Assembly: GCA_030838245.1 (NCBI GenBank)
Contig: JAUTXB010000152.1
Location: forward strand, 1 to 13,906
DNA length: 13,906 nt
Reading direction: 5' to 3'
DNA from: Acidimicrobiaceae bacterium
GTDB lineage: Bacteria; Actinomycetota; Acidimicrobiia; Acidimicrobiales; RAAP-2
How positions within the stretch are numbered: the stretch's first letter is position 1; each line of letters opens with the position of its first letter. Below the pieces are notes generated by a model. That model saw nothing but the letters and a program-made list of their open reading frames with translations. It searched no databases and was not told the DNA's origin. Shown in pieces: positions 1-7,410 of the stretch. The position numbers and the translations under genes are program-made.

Positions 1-492
1 ACCAACGTCTACGGCACGGTTTCCTCGGTGGGGCTCATCGCCACCCAGAGCTCAACCGTGGCCACATTTCCGGTGGCTATCGCCGTGACGGGGAATCCGA
101 CGGGGATCTACGCCGGCTCGACGGCCACCCTCTCCATCGTCGTCAAACAGCTCAACAATGTCGTCGAGGTGCCGACCGCGGCCATTTCCTACTCGGGGGG
201 CCAATCGACCGTCACCGTGGTCCAGAACGGGAGCCATGTCCCTCGAACGGTTACCACCGGCGTGAGCTCCAATGGTCAGACCCAGGTCACCAGCGGGCTG
301 ACGGCGGGTGAGAAGGTGCTCGAGCAAGTGGTGAAGTTCAACGGCACCGCCGGCGGCGCAGGTCGCAGTCTCTTCGGTGGTAGCGGGGGCGGAGGCACCG
401 GCGGGGCCGGCGGCTTCGGCGGGGCGGGCCGTTTCCGGGGCGGGGCCGGCGGCTTCGGCGGCGGCGCGGCCGGTGGAGCCGTCGGTGGTTGA
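1..492 (+). CDS. HlyD/MacA-type periplasmic adaptor, C-terminal part (5' end outside window)
   Basis: Open from base 1 to a TGA at 490-492, giving the last 163 residues of a membrane-fusion (adaptor) subunit of a MacAB/YknXYZ-like exporter. The visible part matches the beta-barrel and membrane-proximal domains of the family: a VTGNPTGIYAGSTATLS stretch, then VPTAAISY, then a VTTG...VTSGLTAGEKVL stretch near residues 85-110. It aligns by eye with the end of the second adaptor in this cluster (YPLIVVLSGG...IAAGSTAQV, VPTSAVHT, ITSGLSKGTTVV), so the two are paralogues. From about residue 115 the protein becomes almost pure glycine with Ala, Phe and Arg, ending Gly-Gly-stop. Adaptors normally bridge the ABC permease to extracellular or periplasmic partners; in a monoderm host the partner is unclear. 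The ATPase gene begins inside its last codons. Family is confident; substrate unknown. Confidence 0.85.
   Translation, partial: TNVYGTVSSVGLIATQSSTVATFPVAIAVTGNPTGIYAGSTATLSIVVKQLNNVVEVPTAAISYSGGQSTVTVVQNGSHVPRTVTTGVSSNGQTQVTSGLTAGEKVLEQVVKFNGTAGGAGRSLFGGSGGGGTGGAGGFGGAGRFRGGAGGFGGGAAGGAVGG
472..477 (+). promoter_or_regulatory. Shine-Dalgarno-like GGTGGA for the ABC ATPase, inside the adaptor tail
   Basis: GGTGGA lies 7 nt before the GTG at 485. It is formed by the glycine-tail coding sequence of the upstream adaptor and supports GTG 485 over a longer in-frame extension running upstream through the tail. Confidence 0.45.
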
Positions 493-1183
493 TTCCACGC
501 CGGTCATCGAGCTCGACAACGTCACCAAGGTCTACCGAACGGGGGCTTTTGCCGTCGCCGCCCTGCGAGGGGTCAGCCTGTCCATCCACGAGGGCGAGTA
601 CGTCGCCATCATGGGCCCGTCGGGATCGGGAAAGTCGACGCTCATGCACATCCTGGGCTGCCTCGATGTCCCGACCGAGGGAACGTACCGGCTGGCCGGC
701 GAGAACGTCAGCGACATGCCTGAGATCTCCCTGGCCTCCGTGCGGAACCGACGCATCGGCTTCATCTTCCAGCAGTTCAATCTTCTGCCCGCGCTGACCG
801 CCTGGCGGAACGTCGAGATGCCCCTGACCTATGCCGGTGTGGCGCGTAATGAACGACGGGAGCGAGCGATTGACGCGCTGGAGCGAGTTGGTTTGGGAGA
901 CCGCATCCAGCACCGTCCGGGCGAGCTGTCTGGCGGCCAGCAACAGCGAGTAGCCATCGCTCGGGCGCTGGTGAGCGAACCGGACCTGATCCTCGCCGAT
1001 GAGCCGACCGGTGCGCTCGACTCCAAGTCGGCCCACGACATCATGGTCTTGCTCGACGAGCTGCACACGGCCGGTCGGACGCTCGTGCTCATCACCCATG
1101 ACGCCGATGTGGCCGGGGTCGCCCAACGCACCATCCGCATTCGCGATGGCCTGGTTGCCCCGGTCACCGAGCTGGCATCATGA
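485..1183 (+). CDS. MacB/LolD-type ABC transporter ATP-binding protein
   Basis: ATPase of 232 residues, usual for the MacB/LolD/YknY group that drives conformational change in a four-helix FtsX-type permease rather than pumping through a channel. All nucleotide-binding elements are visible: Tyr17 (A-loop), Walker [10 protein letters not shown] at 44-52, Q-loop at FQQFNLLP (95-102), signature LSGGQ at 148-152, Walker B LILADE at 168-173 and the switch histidine His205 in ITHD. GTG 485 is chosen because homologues begin just before the [12 protein letters not shown] strand and GGTGGA sits 7 nt upstream. The frame stays open further upstream, but that part only encodes an Ala/Gly/Pro shadow of the adaptor tail. 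It overlaps the adaptor by 8 bases and the permease by an ATGA junction, so the three subunits are probably translationally coupled. Confidence 0.93.
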   Translation: MVDSTPVIELDNVTKVYRTGAFAVAALRGVSLSIHEGEYVAIMGPSGSGKSTLMHILGCLDVPTEGTYRLAGENVSDMPEISLASVRNRRIGFIFQQFNLLPALTAWRNVEMPLTYAGVARNERRERAIDALERVGLGDRIQHRPGELSGGQQQRVAIARALVSEPDLILADEPTGALDSKSAHDIMVLLDELHTAGRTLVLITHDADVAGVAQRTIRIRDGLVAPVTELAS

Positions 1184-2412
1184 CCTGGCTCGACACCCTG
1201 CGGACCGGCCTCGACGCCGTTCGGACACACCGCCTTCGATCCGGTTTGACGGTACTCGGCATCATGATCGGCATCGCCGCCGTGATCCTGACCGTCGGCC
1301 TGGGCCAGGGAGCTCAGAATCAGGTCAGCTCCGAGATCAATGCATTGGGCACCAACCTGTTGACGGTCTCACCCGGGAGCTCCACGTCAAGCAGTGGCAT
1401 TCGCGGAGGTTTTGGCTCGGCCTCAACCCTGACCGAGGCCGACGCCACCGCCCTCACGTCCAAGACGGTGGCACCCGACATCCACGCCGTTGCCCCGGTC
1501 GCGTCGTCATCTGAGACGCTGACCGCCGGTTCGTCCAACTGGACCTCCGTGGTCAACGGCACCAACCCGACCTGGGAAACCGTCCGGGGACGCACCGTCA
1601 CCCAGGGCCGTTTCATCGACAACCAGGACGTGGCCGACCACACCGCGGTTGCCGTCCTCGGGTCGGACACGGCTTCCCAGTTGTTCAGTGGGGTCGACCC
1701 AGTCGGCCAGACCGTCAACGTGAACGGCTTGCCGATGACCGTCATTGGCGTGCTCAACTCGGTTGGCTCCTCATCATCGACAACCGGCTCGAACCAGGAC
1801 GACCAGGTGATCGTGCCTATCAGCACCGCCACCCAACGGCTCTTCGGGTCCTCTTCGCTCAGCTCCATCCTGGTCCAGGCCACGTCGAGCAGCACGCTGT
1901 CGGCCGCCTATCAGGAAGCTGATACCGAACTGCTGGCCCTCCACGGCATCACAACTTCCGCGAACGCAGACTTCACCATTGCATCAGAGCAGTCCCTGGT
2001 GTCCACTTCGACCTCGGTCGACCGGACATTGACCATCCTTCTGGGGGGAGTCGCCGGCATCTCATTGCTGGTCGGGGGGATTGGGGTCATGAACATCATG
2101 TTGGTGTCGGTGACCGAGCGGATCCGAGAGATCGGGTTGCGCAAGGCCCTCGGCGCCACGCCCCCACTCATCCGCCGTCAATTCCTGCTCGAGGCCTCGG
2201 TGCTCGGCCTCACCGGCGGAGCCCTGGGCGCGCTGCTGGCCGTGCTCGGCTCGGTGTTGTTGCCTCACGCCATCGGCTACCCCATCAGCCTCTCGATGTT
2301 CGCCAGCGTCGGGTCCTTGCTGATCGCCATCGCCATCGGCCTCGTGTTCGGGGTCTACCCGGCGTCGCGGGCGGCCCGACTGGCCCCCATCGATGCCCTT
2401 CGGAGCGAATAA
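1180..2412 (+). CDS. MacB/FtsX-type ABC transporter permease
   Basis: Membrane subunit of 410 residues with classic MacB topology. One N-terminal helix sits near residues 22-44 ([20 protein letters not shown]). A large extracytoplasmic MacB_PCD-type domain follows (about 45-280, very rich in Ser and Thr). Three C-terminal helices then lie near 284-308, 336-362 and 372-398. The cytoplasmic coupling segment [15 protein letters not shown] at about 308-322 is the strongest family signature and is where the ATPase docks. The ATG overlaps the ATPase stop (ATGA), so the pair is coupled. The permease should dimerise with two ATPase chains and contact the adaptor through its extracytoplasmic domain. 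Substrate cannot be read from the sequence: related systems export macrolides, peptides or lipoproteins, or protect against toxic peptides (YknXYZ). The Ser/Thr bias suits an extracellular domain. Confidence 0.93.
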   Translation: MTWLDTLRTGLDAVRTHRLRSGLTVLGIMIGIAAVILTVGLGQGAQNQVSSEINALGTNLLTVSPGSSTSSSGIRGGFGSASTLTEADATALTSKTVAPDIHAVAPVASSSETLTAGSSNWTSVVNGTNPTWETVRGRTVTQGRFIDNQDVADHTAVAVLGSDTASQLFSGVDPVGQTVNVNGLPMTVIGVLNSVGSSSSTTGSNQDDQVIVPISTATQRLFGSSSLSSILVQATSSSTLSAAYQEADTELLALHGITTSANADFTIASEQSLVSTSTSVDRTLTILLGGVAGISLLVGGIGVMNIMLVSVTERIREIGLRKALGATPPLIRRQFLLEASVLGLTGGALGALLAVLGSVLLPHAIGYPISLSMFASVGSLLIAIAIGLVFGVYPASRAARLAPIDALRSE

Positions 2413-2469
2413 CCGTGGACCCCGCCCGCAATAAGCGGACCGCGCAAGAGAAGTAGCCCGTCCCACATG

Positions 2470-2475
2470 AAGGAG
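2470..2475 (+). promoter_or_regulatory. Shine-Dalgarno AAGGAG for the DUF5666-like protein
   Basis: AAGGAG ends 11 nt before ATG 2487, a slightly long but acceptable spacing. The same bases lie inside a 7-codon mini reading frame (ATG 2467 to TGA 2490) whose stop overlaps the DUF5666 start as ATGA. Confidence 0.6.
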
Positions 2476-2486
2476 AACACCACAGC

Positions 2487-3314
2487 ATGAAGCGTCCAAG
2501 TCCCCACATGCGCCGGACGGTCCCGGCGGCCATCATCGGCATCTCGCTGGTCGCCAGCCTGGCTGGAACCACGGCGGCCGGCGCGGCTACGACCCCGAGC
2601 GGTGGTTCGCCCCCCGTTGCCTCCGGGTCGGTGGCGGCTCTCTCCGGCTCGTCCATGGAAGTCCAGAACCAACAGAGCGGCCAAGTAACGGTCAACTGGA
2701 CGCCATCCACCACCTTCTCCCAGACCGCCACGGTGCCATCCACCTCGGTCGCAGCGGGAGACTGTGTCAGTATCAGCGGATCGTCGTCCAAGTCCACGAT
2801 CACGGCCAAGACGGTGACCATCAGCCAGCCCACGGCGGGGAAGTGCAGCACAGGGGGATTCGGGGGTGGAGCCAGCCGGTTCGGCGGTGGCCAGACTCCC
2901 CCCGGCGGAGGTTCGGGTCAGCGACCGGGCGGAGGATCAGGTCGGCCCCCGGGTGGCGGTCGGTTCGGTGGCACGGGCAATGTCGGGTTCGCTAGCGGCA
3001 AGGTGACGGCGGTCGGGTCCAACAGCCTGACCATCTCCGGCTTCTCCTCGGCCAGCATCTCCAAGAAGTCCACGAAGAGCTCGAAGAAGCCATCAACCAG
3101 CAAGACCACGACCGTCAAGGTCACGACCAACTCGACGACCACCTACGCCGAAGACCAGACAGCGGCGGCGGCGAACCTGGCCGTTGGCGACTGTGTCACC
3201 GCCGCCGGAAGCTCTGACTCAACGGGTGCCGTCTCCGCCACCAATGTCCGGATCACCTCGACAGGCGGTCAGACCTGCACGACCGGGTTCGGACGAGGGG
3301 CAACCGGTGGTTGA
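2487..3314 (+). CDS. Secreted protein with two DUF5666-like domains and glycine-rich linkers
   Basis: The 275-residue product starts with a Sec-type signal peptide: basic MKRPSPHMRR, a hydrophobic core to about residue 30, then an AGA-A cleavage-like site near 33-36. Two copies of a DUF5666-like fold follow. Copy 1 (about 45-115) reads GSVAALSGSSMEV...VAAGDCVSISGSS...ITAKTVTIS. Copy 2 (about 170-260) reads GKVTAVGSNSLTI...LAVGDCVTAAGSS...VSATNVRIT. Each copy has a Cys pair with nearly equal spacing (93/120 and 236/264), suggesting one disulfide per domain, and each is followed by a Gly-rich stretch. Copy 2 carries a Lys/Ser/Thr-rich insert near 188-210. Function of DUF5666 is unknown. Its position between permease and second adaptor suggests an extracytoplasmic partner of the exporter. 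Start supported by AAGGAG; 74 bases separate it from the permease. Confidence 0.85.
   Translation: MKRPSPHMRRTVPAAIIGISLVASLAGTTAAGAATTPSGGSPPVASGSVAALSGSSMEVQNQQSGQVTVNWTPSTTFSQTATVPSTSVAAGDCVSISGSSSKSTITAKTVTISQPTAGKCSTGGFGGGASRFGGGQTPPGGGSGQRPGGGSGRPPGGGRFGGTGNVGFASGKVTAVGSNSLTISGFSSASISKKSTKSSKKPSTSKTTTVKVTTNSTTTYAEDQTAAAANLAVGDCVTAAGSSDSTGAVSATNVRITSTGGQTCTTGFGRGATGG
3295..3300 (+). promoter_or_regulatory. Shine-Dalgarno-like GAGGGG for the second adaptor
   Basis: GAGGGG lies 6 nt before GTG 3307, within the last codons of the DUF5666 gene. It supports GTG 3307 over the open but unlikely extension upstream, which would run through the DUF5666 coding sequence. Confidence 0.45.
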
Positions 3315-5166
3315 CGTAGCCGGACCTAGCTCGCATCGGAAGCGGTGGACCTTGAGCATTGGGACGCTGGTCGTCGTCGCCATCGTCGCCGGCGTGGCCC
3401 TGTGGGCCACCGGCGCCTCGGGAGCAACGGGCTACCGCCTCGCCGCGGTGTCGACGGCCACGGTACGCCAGACGCTCGGCGTGTCCGGGAATGCCAACCC
3501 GGTGAGCCAAGGCACCGCCGACTTCCAGGTGGCCGGCACGGTGTCATCAGTGAACGTGACCGTGGGCCAGCAGGTAACCGCCGGACAGACTCTGGCCGCA
3601 CTGGACACCACGGCGCTGGCCCAGAGCGTGTCGGCTGCACAGTCCAGCCTCACGTCCGCTCAGGCCAAGCTGGCCGAGGACGAAGCAAACCAGTCAACGA
3701 ACTCGAGCGCCGCAGGCTCGTCCGGCGCTGCGTCATCCTCAACCGGAGCGTCATCCGGCACCGCATCATCCTCCACCGGTGCATCGACCACAGCGGCGGT
3801 CTCCTCCTCCGCCGGCGCGACCGTGACCGCATTCCTCACCAGTGCGGCTAGCGGGCCCACCCTGGCCCAGGCACAACAAGCGGTCGTTGCCGCCCAGCAG
3901 ACCGCCGATGCCGATGCAGCCACGGCGGCGGCCGCGTTGGCCCAGGCCCAGGCGACCTGTGCCAGCACCGGTACGACCACGACAACTACGACCCCGCCTG
4001 CCGATCCGACAGCATGCTCAACCGCCCTCAGCCAGTCCCTGGCCGCGCAGCAGCTGGTCACTTCAGACCAGAAGGCGGTGTCCAGCGCCGAGACCACGCT
4101 GGCCCAGGTACTGGCGTCGACCAACCCCTCGGGTGGCACCGGCGGGTCAGGTAGCACCGGCGGGTCAGGTAGCACCGGCGGATCGGGTGCGACAGGTGGC
4201 TCGGGTGCGACGGGCGGCTCGGGCGGTACCGGCACCGGCGGATCGGGTGGTACCGGCGGATCGGGTGCGACGGGCGGCTCGGGCGGTACCGGCACCGGCG
4301 GATCGGGTGCGGCCGGCGGCTCCGGTGGCACCGGCGGATCGGGTGGATCGGGTGCGGCCGGCGGCTCGGGTGGTACGGCCACCAACAGCGCCCAGCAGTT
4401 AGCCACCGATCAGGCGTCGATCGACTCGGCCACCGCCTCGCTGATCGGGGCGCAGCAGTCGTTGGCCGATGCCCAGCTGACCAGCCCCCTGACCGGCACG
4501 GTCGCCGCCGTGACCCTGGCCACCGGCCAGACAGTGACGGCAGGCTCCACCAGTAATGCGATCACCATCATCAACTCCGGGAGTTACCAGGCCACTGCTT
4601 CGCTCACCAGCACACAGGCTGCGGAGGTCAAAGTCGGGGACAAGGCCATAGTGACGGTCAACGGGGTCAAGCAGGCGATGAGCGGAACGGTCACCCGGGT
4701 AGGTCCGGTCAATGCCAGCAGCTCGAGCTACACCTACCCATTGATCGTCGTCCTCTCCGGCGGCTCACACAGCATCGCCGCAGGGTCCACAGCCCAGGTC
4801 CAAGTCGTTTTGCACCAGGTGAACACCACGCGCGCCGTCCCCACATCAGCCGTCCACACCGTCGGAACCAACAGTTCCTACGTGCTGATCCTGCAGTCCG
4901 GTACGACGATACGGAAAAAGGTCTCCGTCGGCGTGGTGGGTGGTGTCTACACCCAGATCACCTCCGGGCTCTCCAAGGGCACGACGGTGGTCCTCGCTGA
5001 CCTCTCCGCTGCGGTCCCGTCTTCGAGTACCAGTGCGTCGACCGGCGGCTTCGGTGGTGGTGGTGGATTCGGTGGCGCCGGCTTCGGTGGTGGTGGCTTC
5101 GGTGGTGGCGGTGGCGCCGGCTTCGGCGGGGGTGGTGGTGGTGGCAGTACGGCCACAGGTGGTTAG
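3307..5166 (+). CDS. Large HlyD/MacA-type adaptor with Ser/Ala- and Gly-rich inserts
   Basis: Second membrane-fusion protein of the cluster, 619 residues, well above the roughly 350-450 usual for the family. Order: basic HRKRW and one signal/anchor helix (about 16-41); first half of a lipoyl-like domain (about 52-98, with VAGTVSSVNVTVGQQVTAGQ); coiled-coil segments interrupted by a Ser/Ala-rich stretch (about 134-175), a poly-Thr loop between Cys218 and Cys237, and a Gly-Ser-Thr repeat block (about 276-358); second lipoyl half (about 390-415, LTSPLTGTVAAVTLATGQTV); beta-barrel and membrane-proximal domains (to about 575); then a Gly/Phe-rich tail ending Gly-Gly-stop. The extra length comes from low-complexity inserts in the hairpin that normally contacts an outer component. 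GTG 3307 overlaps the DUF5666 stop by 8 bases, exactly as the ATPase overlaps the first adaptor. Role: alternative or second adaptor for the exporter, inferred from context. Confidence 0.87.
   Translation: MVDVAGPSSHRKRWTLSIGTLVVVAIVAGVALWATGASGATGYRLAAVSTATVRQTLGVSGNANPVSQGTADFQVAGTVSSVNVTVGQQVTAGQTLAALDTTALAQSVSAAQSSLTSAQAKLAEDEANQSTNSSAAGSSGAASSSTGASSGTASSSTGASTTAAVSSSAGATVTAFLTSAASGPTLAQAQQAVVAAQQTADADAATAAAALAQAQATCASTGTTTTTTTPPADPTACSTALSQSLAAQQLVTSDQKAVSSAETTLAQVLASTNPSGGTGGSGSTGGSGSTGGSGATGGSGATGGSGGTGTGGSGGTGGSGATGGSGGTGTGGSGAAGGSGGTGGSGGSGAAGGSGGTATNSAQQLATDQASIDSATASLIGAQQSLADAQLTSPLTGTVAAVTLATGQTVTAGSTSNAITIINSGSYQATASLTSTQAAEVKVGDKAIVTVNGVKQAMSGTVTRVGPVNASSSSYTYPLIVVLSGGSHSIAAGSTAQVQVVLHQVNTTRAVPTSAVHTVGTNSSYVLILQSGTTIRKKVSVGVVGGVYTQITSGLSKGTTVVLADLSAAVPSSSTSASTGGFGGGGGFGGAGFGGGGFGGGGGAGFGGGGGGGSTATGG
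4132..4378 (+). repeat. Degenerate Gly-Gly-Ser-Gly-(Ala/Thr/Gly) coding repeat, PGRS-like
   Basis: Tandem, imperfect units of GGxGGSG-type codons (GGCACCGGCGGATCGGGT and variants) encode about 82 residues of Gly with Ser, Thr and Ala inside the adaptor hairpin. A higher-order copy is visible: 4201-4249 is identical to 4261-4309, a 49-base identity with a 60-base period. That identity includes synonymous positions, so recent slippage or unequal recombination expanded the block. Confidence 0.85.
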
Positions 5167-5167
5167 G

Positions 5168-5201
5168 CCTCGGCGGACCACCTTGTTACAGGTGTCCGAG
5201 G
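5168..5201. terminator. Possible weak bidirectional hairpin between convergent genes
   Basis: CCTCGG (5168-5173) can pair with CCGAGG (5196-5201), extended imperfectly by ACC/GGT across small bulges and a loop around TTGTTACA. It fills the 60-base gap where the transport cluster and the nusB end converge. No T-run follows on either strand, so this is a weak call. Confidence 0.25.
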
Positions 5202-5226
5202 TGATGGTGAGCACGGCCGAGGACGC

Positions 5227-5622
5227 CTACCCCCGTATCTGCACCGCCAAGGTGGCCAGGATGCCGTTGACAAAGCTTCCCGAGTCATCGGTCGAGTACC
5301 CGGTGGCCAAGTCAACCGCCTCGTTCAAGACGACAGCGGTGGGCACATCGGGAAACGACATGAGCTCGGCCACGGCTAGGCGGAGGATGTTGCGATCGAT
5401 CACAGCCATCCGGTCCACGTCCCAGCCGATGGCCGCATCCCCCACCATGGCGTCGATCTCGACCTTGTCCTCCTCCACTGCGGCCAGCAAGGCCACCGTG
5501 AACTCATCGGGAGCTACGGTCAGGGCGGCTACGACCACCGACGGTGGCTCGTTCTTCAGCTCCGCCTCGTAGAGGAGGGACACTGCCCGCTCTCGGGCTT
5601 GGTGACGGGGGGCGGATTCCAT
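5227..5622 (-). CDS. nusB: Transcription antitermination factor NusB
   Basis: A 131-residue all-helical protein of normal NusB length. NusB binds boxA RNA together with NusE (S10) in antitermination complexes, especially on rRNA operons. Family landmarks are visible: ARERAVSLLYEAEL at residues 9-22, the DRNILRLAVAELM helix at 76-88, and PTAVVLNEAVDLATGYSTDD followed by SFVNGILATLA at 94-126. It is the last gene of the aro/efp run, 82 bases after efp, an order typical of actinobacteria. ATG 5622 gives the expected N-terminus before the basic helix; no strong ribosome-binding site is seen. The 82-base gap before it contains only GC-rich sequence with an 8-base direct repeat (CCGGCGGG twice) and no gene. 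It ends convergently against the second adaptor. Confidence 0.92.
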   Translation of the reverse strand: MESAPRHQARERAVSLLYEAELKNEPPSVVVAALTVAPDEFTVALLAAVEEDKVEIDAMVGDAAIGWDVDRMAVIDRNILRLAVAELMSFPDVPTAVVLNEAVDLATGYSTDDSGSFVNGILATLAVQIRG

Positions 5623-5704
5623 GGTCGAGGTCGGTCTGGCCTGCTCGCGGAGCCCGTTGGCTATCGAGCCGGCGGGGCCCGGCGGGCGTCTGCCGTACCG
5701 AGGC

Positions 5705-6265
5705 TCAGGCTCGGGTCAGGTACTCGCCCGAGCGGGTGTCGACTTTGATCTTCTCTCCCGGATTGACGAACAAGGGAACCTGCAACGTCAGCCCAGTCTC
5801 CAAGGTGGCCGGTTTGCGAGCCCCGGATACCCGGTCGCCCTGGACGCCCGGCTCGGTCTCGGCCACGGTCAGCTCGACGGCTGCGGGGAGATCCACACCG
5901 ACGATCTCATCGCCATAGAACTGTAGGACGGCGTCGTCACCCTCTTTCAGGTAGTTGGCCGCATCGCCCAACAGATCGGAGGCAACTTGGATCTGCTCAT
6001 AGGAGGTGGTGTCCATGAACACGTAGTCGGATCCGTCTCGATAGAGGAACTGCATCGCCCGTTTGTCGATGATGGCCTGGTCGAGCTTCTCGTCGGCTCG
6101 ATAGGTACGTTCGATCACCGCACCGGAACGCACGTTCTTTAGCTTGGTGCGGACGAAGGCACCGCCCTTGCCCGGCTTCACATGCTGAAATTCCACCACG
6201 GAGAACAGCCCCTCGGGCAAATTCACGGTCATGCCGTTGCGTAGATCGTTGGTGGAAACAGCCAT
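5705..6265 (-). CDS. efp: Translation elongation factor P
   Basis: EF-P of 186 residues, the normal length, which rescues ribosomes stalled at polyproline by binding between the P and E sites. The N-terminal KOW-like domain carries the tip loop KPGKGGAF at 30-37 with the conserved tip lysine at Lys33. Two OB-like domains follow, with the C-terminal signature [16 protein letters not shown] and the family ending [13 protein letters not shown]. The loop reads PGKGG, whereas many actinobacterial EF-Ps known for an unmodified lysine have PGKGP; no lysine-modifying enzyme is encoded in this window. ATG 6265 overlaps the peptidase stop by one base (TGATG), with AAGGA about 12 nt upstream. The peptidase-efp-nusB order is a known actinobacterial arrangement. 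Confidence 0.96.
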   Translation of the reverse strand: MAVSTNDLRNGMTVNLPEGLFSVVEFQHVKPGKGGAFVRTKLKNVRSGAVIERTYRADEKLDQAIIDKRAMQFLYRDGSDYVFMDTTSYEQIQVASDLLGDAANYLKEGDDAVLQFYGDEIVGVDLPAAVELTVAETEPGVQGDRVSGARKPATLETGLTLQVPLFVNPGEKIKVDTRSGEYLTRA

Positions 6266-7410
6266 CAGAGCGAAACATCCTTCGGAAACTTGGTCAGCGG
6301 GCGGCGGCCGTCCTCGACAACGACGAGAGTGTCCTCGATCCTGACCCCACCCACGCCCGCCAGGTAGACCCCGGGCTCAACGGTGGCGACGACGCCGGGT
6401 GCGAGGATAGCAGTTGCCCCTGGCCCGACCGACGGCGCCTCGTGAATGTCGAGGCCAACGCCGTGGCCGGTCCCGTGCTCAAAACGGTCCGCCCAGCCGG
6501 CATCGGCGATCACCTCGCGGCAGACTCGATCAACGTCGCCGGTCACCACCCCGGGACCCACGGCCGCCACTCCAACCCGTTGGCTCTCAGCCACCACCGA
6601 GAAGATCCGACCGAGCTCACCCGTCGGCTCGCCACCGATGCAAAATGTCCGGGTCATATCCGAGCGATAGCCGTCGTAGATTGCCCCGAAATCGATCACC
6701 ACCGGGTCGCCGGCCCGGATTAGACGGTTACTCGGTCGGGCATGTGGCTTGGCCGAGTTCGGACCAGAGGCCACGATCGTCTCGAAAGCACTGTCTTCTG
6801 CACCGCGCGCCCGCATGGCGTGGTCGAGGGCGGCGGCCACGACCGCCTCGGTGACCGAGTCGGACTCGGCTCGGGCCAGGAGCGGCACCACCGACGCTAG
6901 GGCATCGTCGGCGATTGCTGCCGCCCGCTCCATCCGCGCCACTTCTCCGTCGTCTTTCACCTGACGAAGAGCCTCGACGAGCCCGCGCGTGGGGACCAAC
7001 GACACCCCGGATCCGAATGCCTCGTCCCAACTCTGTTGTCCCGACCAGGTCACGTCGTTGGCCTCGAGCCCGAGATCGCTCACCTCGCCCCACGCCGCGA
7101 CCAGAGTGTCCCGCTGGGCCTGGCTGCCGCCGATGACGATGTCGACGGCTTCGGCTGCTCCTGCCTCGGCTACCTGTTCTTCGGACTGAGTCCGGTAGCG
7201 CCCGTCCGAGGTCAAGACGGCACGATCCGAGGTCACCAGTAACAAGCCGGCCGATCCAGTGAAGCCGGTCAACCAGCGAATGTTGGCCGCCGTTGTCACC
7301 AAGAGGCCCTCGGCGCCGGCCTCGGGCAGAGTCTCCCGCAAGCGGTCCAATCGGCCCGAGACATCGAGCGGCGGAAGCTGATCGGCGAACAAGGGCCCGG
7401 GGTGGGTCAC
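6265..7410 (-). CDS. M24-family Xaa-Pro aminopeptidase (PepP/PepQ type)
   Basis: A 381-residue cytosolic metallopeptidase that removes residues next to proline from peptide ends. The N-terminal creatinase-type domain (about 15-150) includes [16 protein letters not shown]. The C-terminal pita-bread domain holds all five metal ligands: Asp240 ([15 protein letters not shown]), Asp251, His316 ([13 protein letters not shown]), Glu345 (TVEPGVYL) and Glu359 (GGVRIEDT). The substrate-site His223 lies in KPHARPS. GTG 7410 is chosen because it forms a GTGA overlap with the aroQ stop, has GAGGAG 5 nt upstream, and places the creatinase domain at the usual distance. The frame stays open further into aroQ, but that extension is an antisense-like basic shadow. 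It sits between aroQ and efp, as in other actinobacteria. Exact specificity (aminopeptidase or prolidase) cannot be settled by eye. Confidence 0.93.
   Translation of the reverse strand: MTHPGPLFADQLPPLDVSGRLDRLRETLPEAGAEGLLVTTAANIRWLTGFTGSAGLLLVTSDRAVLTSDGRYRTQSEEQVAEAGAAEAVDIVIGGSQAQRDTLVAAWGEVSDLGLEANDVTWSGQQSWDEAFGSGVSLVPTRGLVEALRQVKDDGEVARMERAAAIADDALASVVPLLARAESDSVTEAVVAAALDHAMRARGAEDSAFETIVASGPNSAKPHARPSNRLIRAGDPVVIDFGAIYDGYRSDMTRTFCIGGEPTGELGRIFSVVAESQRVGVAAVGPGVVTGDVDRVCREVIADAGWADRFEHGTGHGVGLDIHEAPSVGPGATAILAPGVVATVEPGVYLAGVGGVRIEDTLVVVEDGRRPLTKFPKDVSL

Noticed and set aside
338..1126. Long open frame on the - strand opposite the ABC ATPase
   Set aside because: It is the mirror of the ATPase gene, rich in Arg, Gly and Pro, with no domain; the + strand carries every ATPase motif.
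4132..4378. CRISPR array or intergenic repeat
   Set aside because: Repeats are in-frame codons of Gly, Ser, Thr and Ala with no unique spacers, lying inside a continuous reading frame.
4132..4378. Mycobacterial PE-PGRS gene
   Set aside because: The Gly block is an insert in an HlyD adaptor; there is no PE domain and the flanks are lipoyl and beta-barrel segments.
3660..4406. Proline-rich - strand frame (PPEPPVAPDPP style)
   Set aside because: It is the reverse reading of the Gly-Ser repeat block in the adaptor; the proline repeat follows automatically from GGN/TCN codons.
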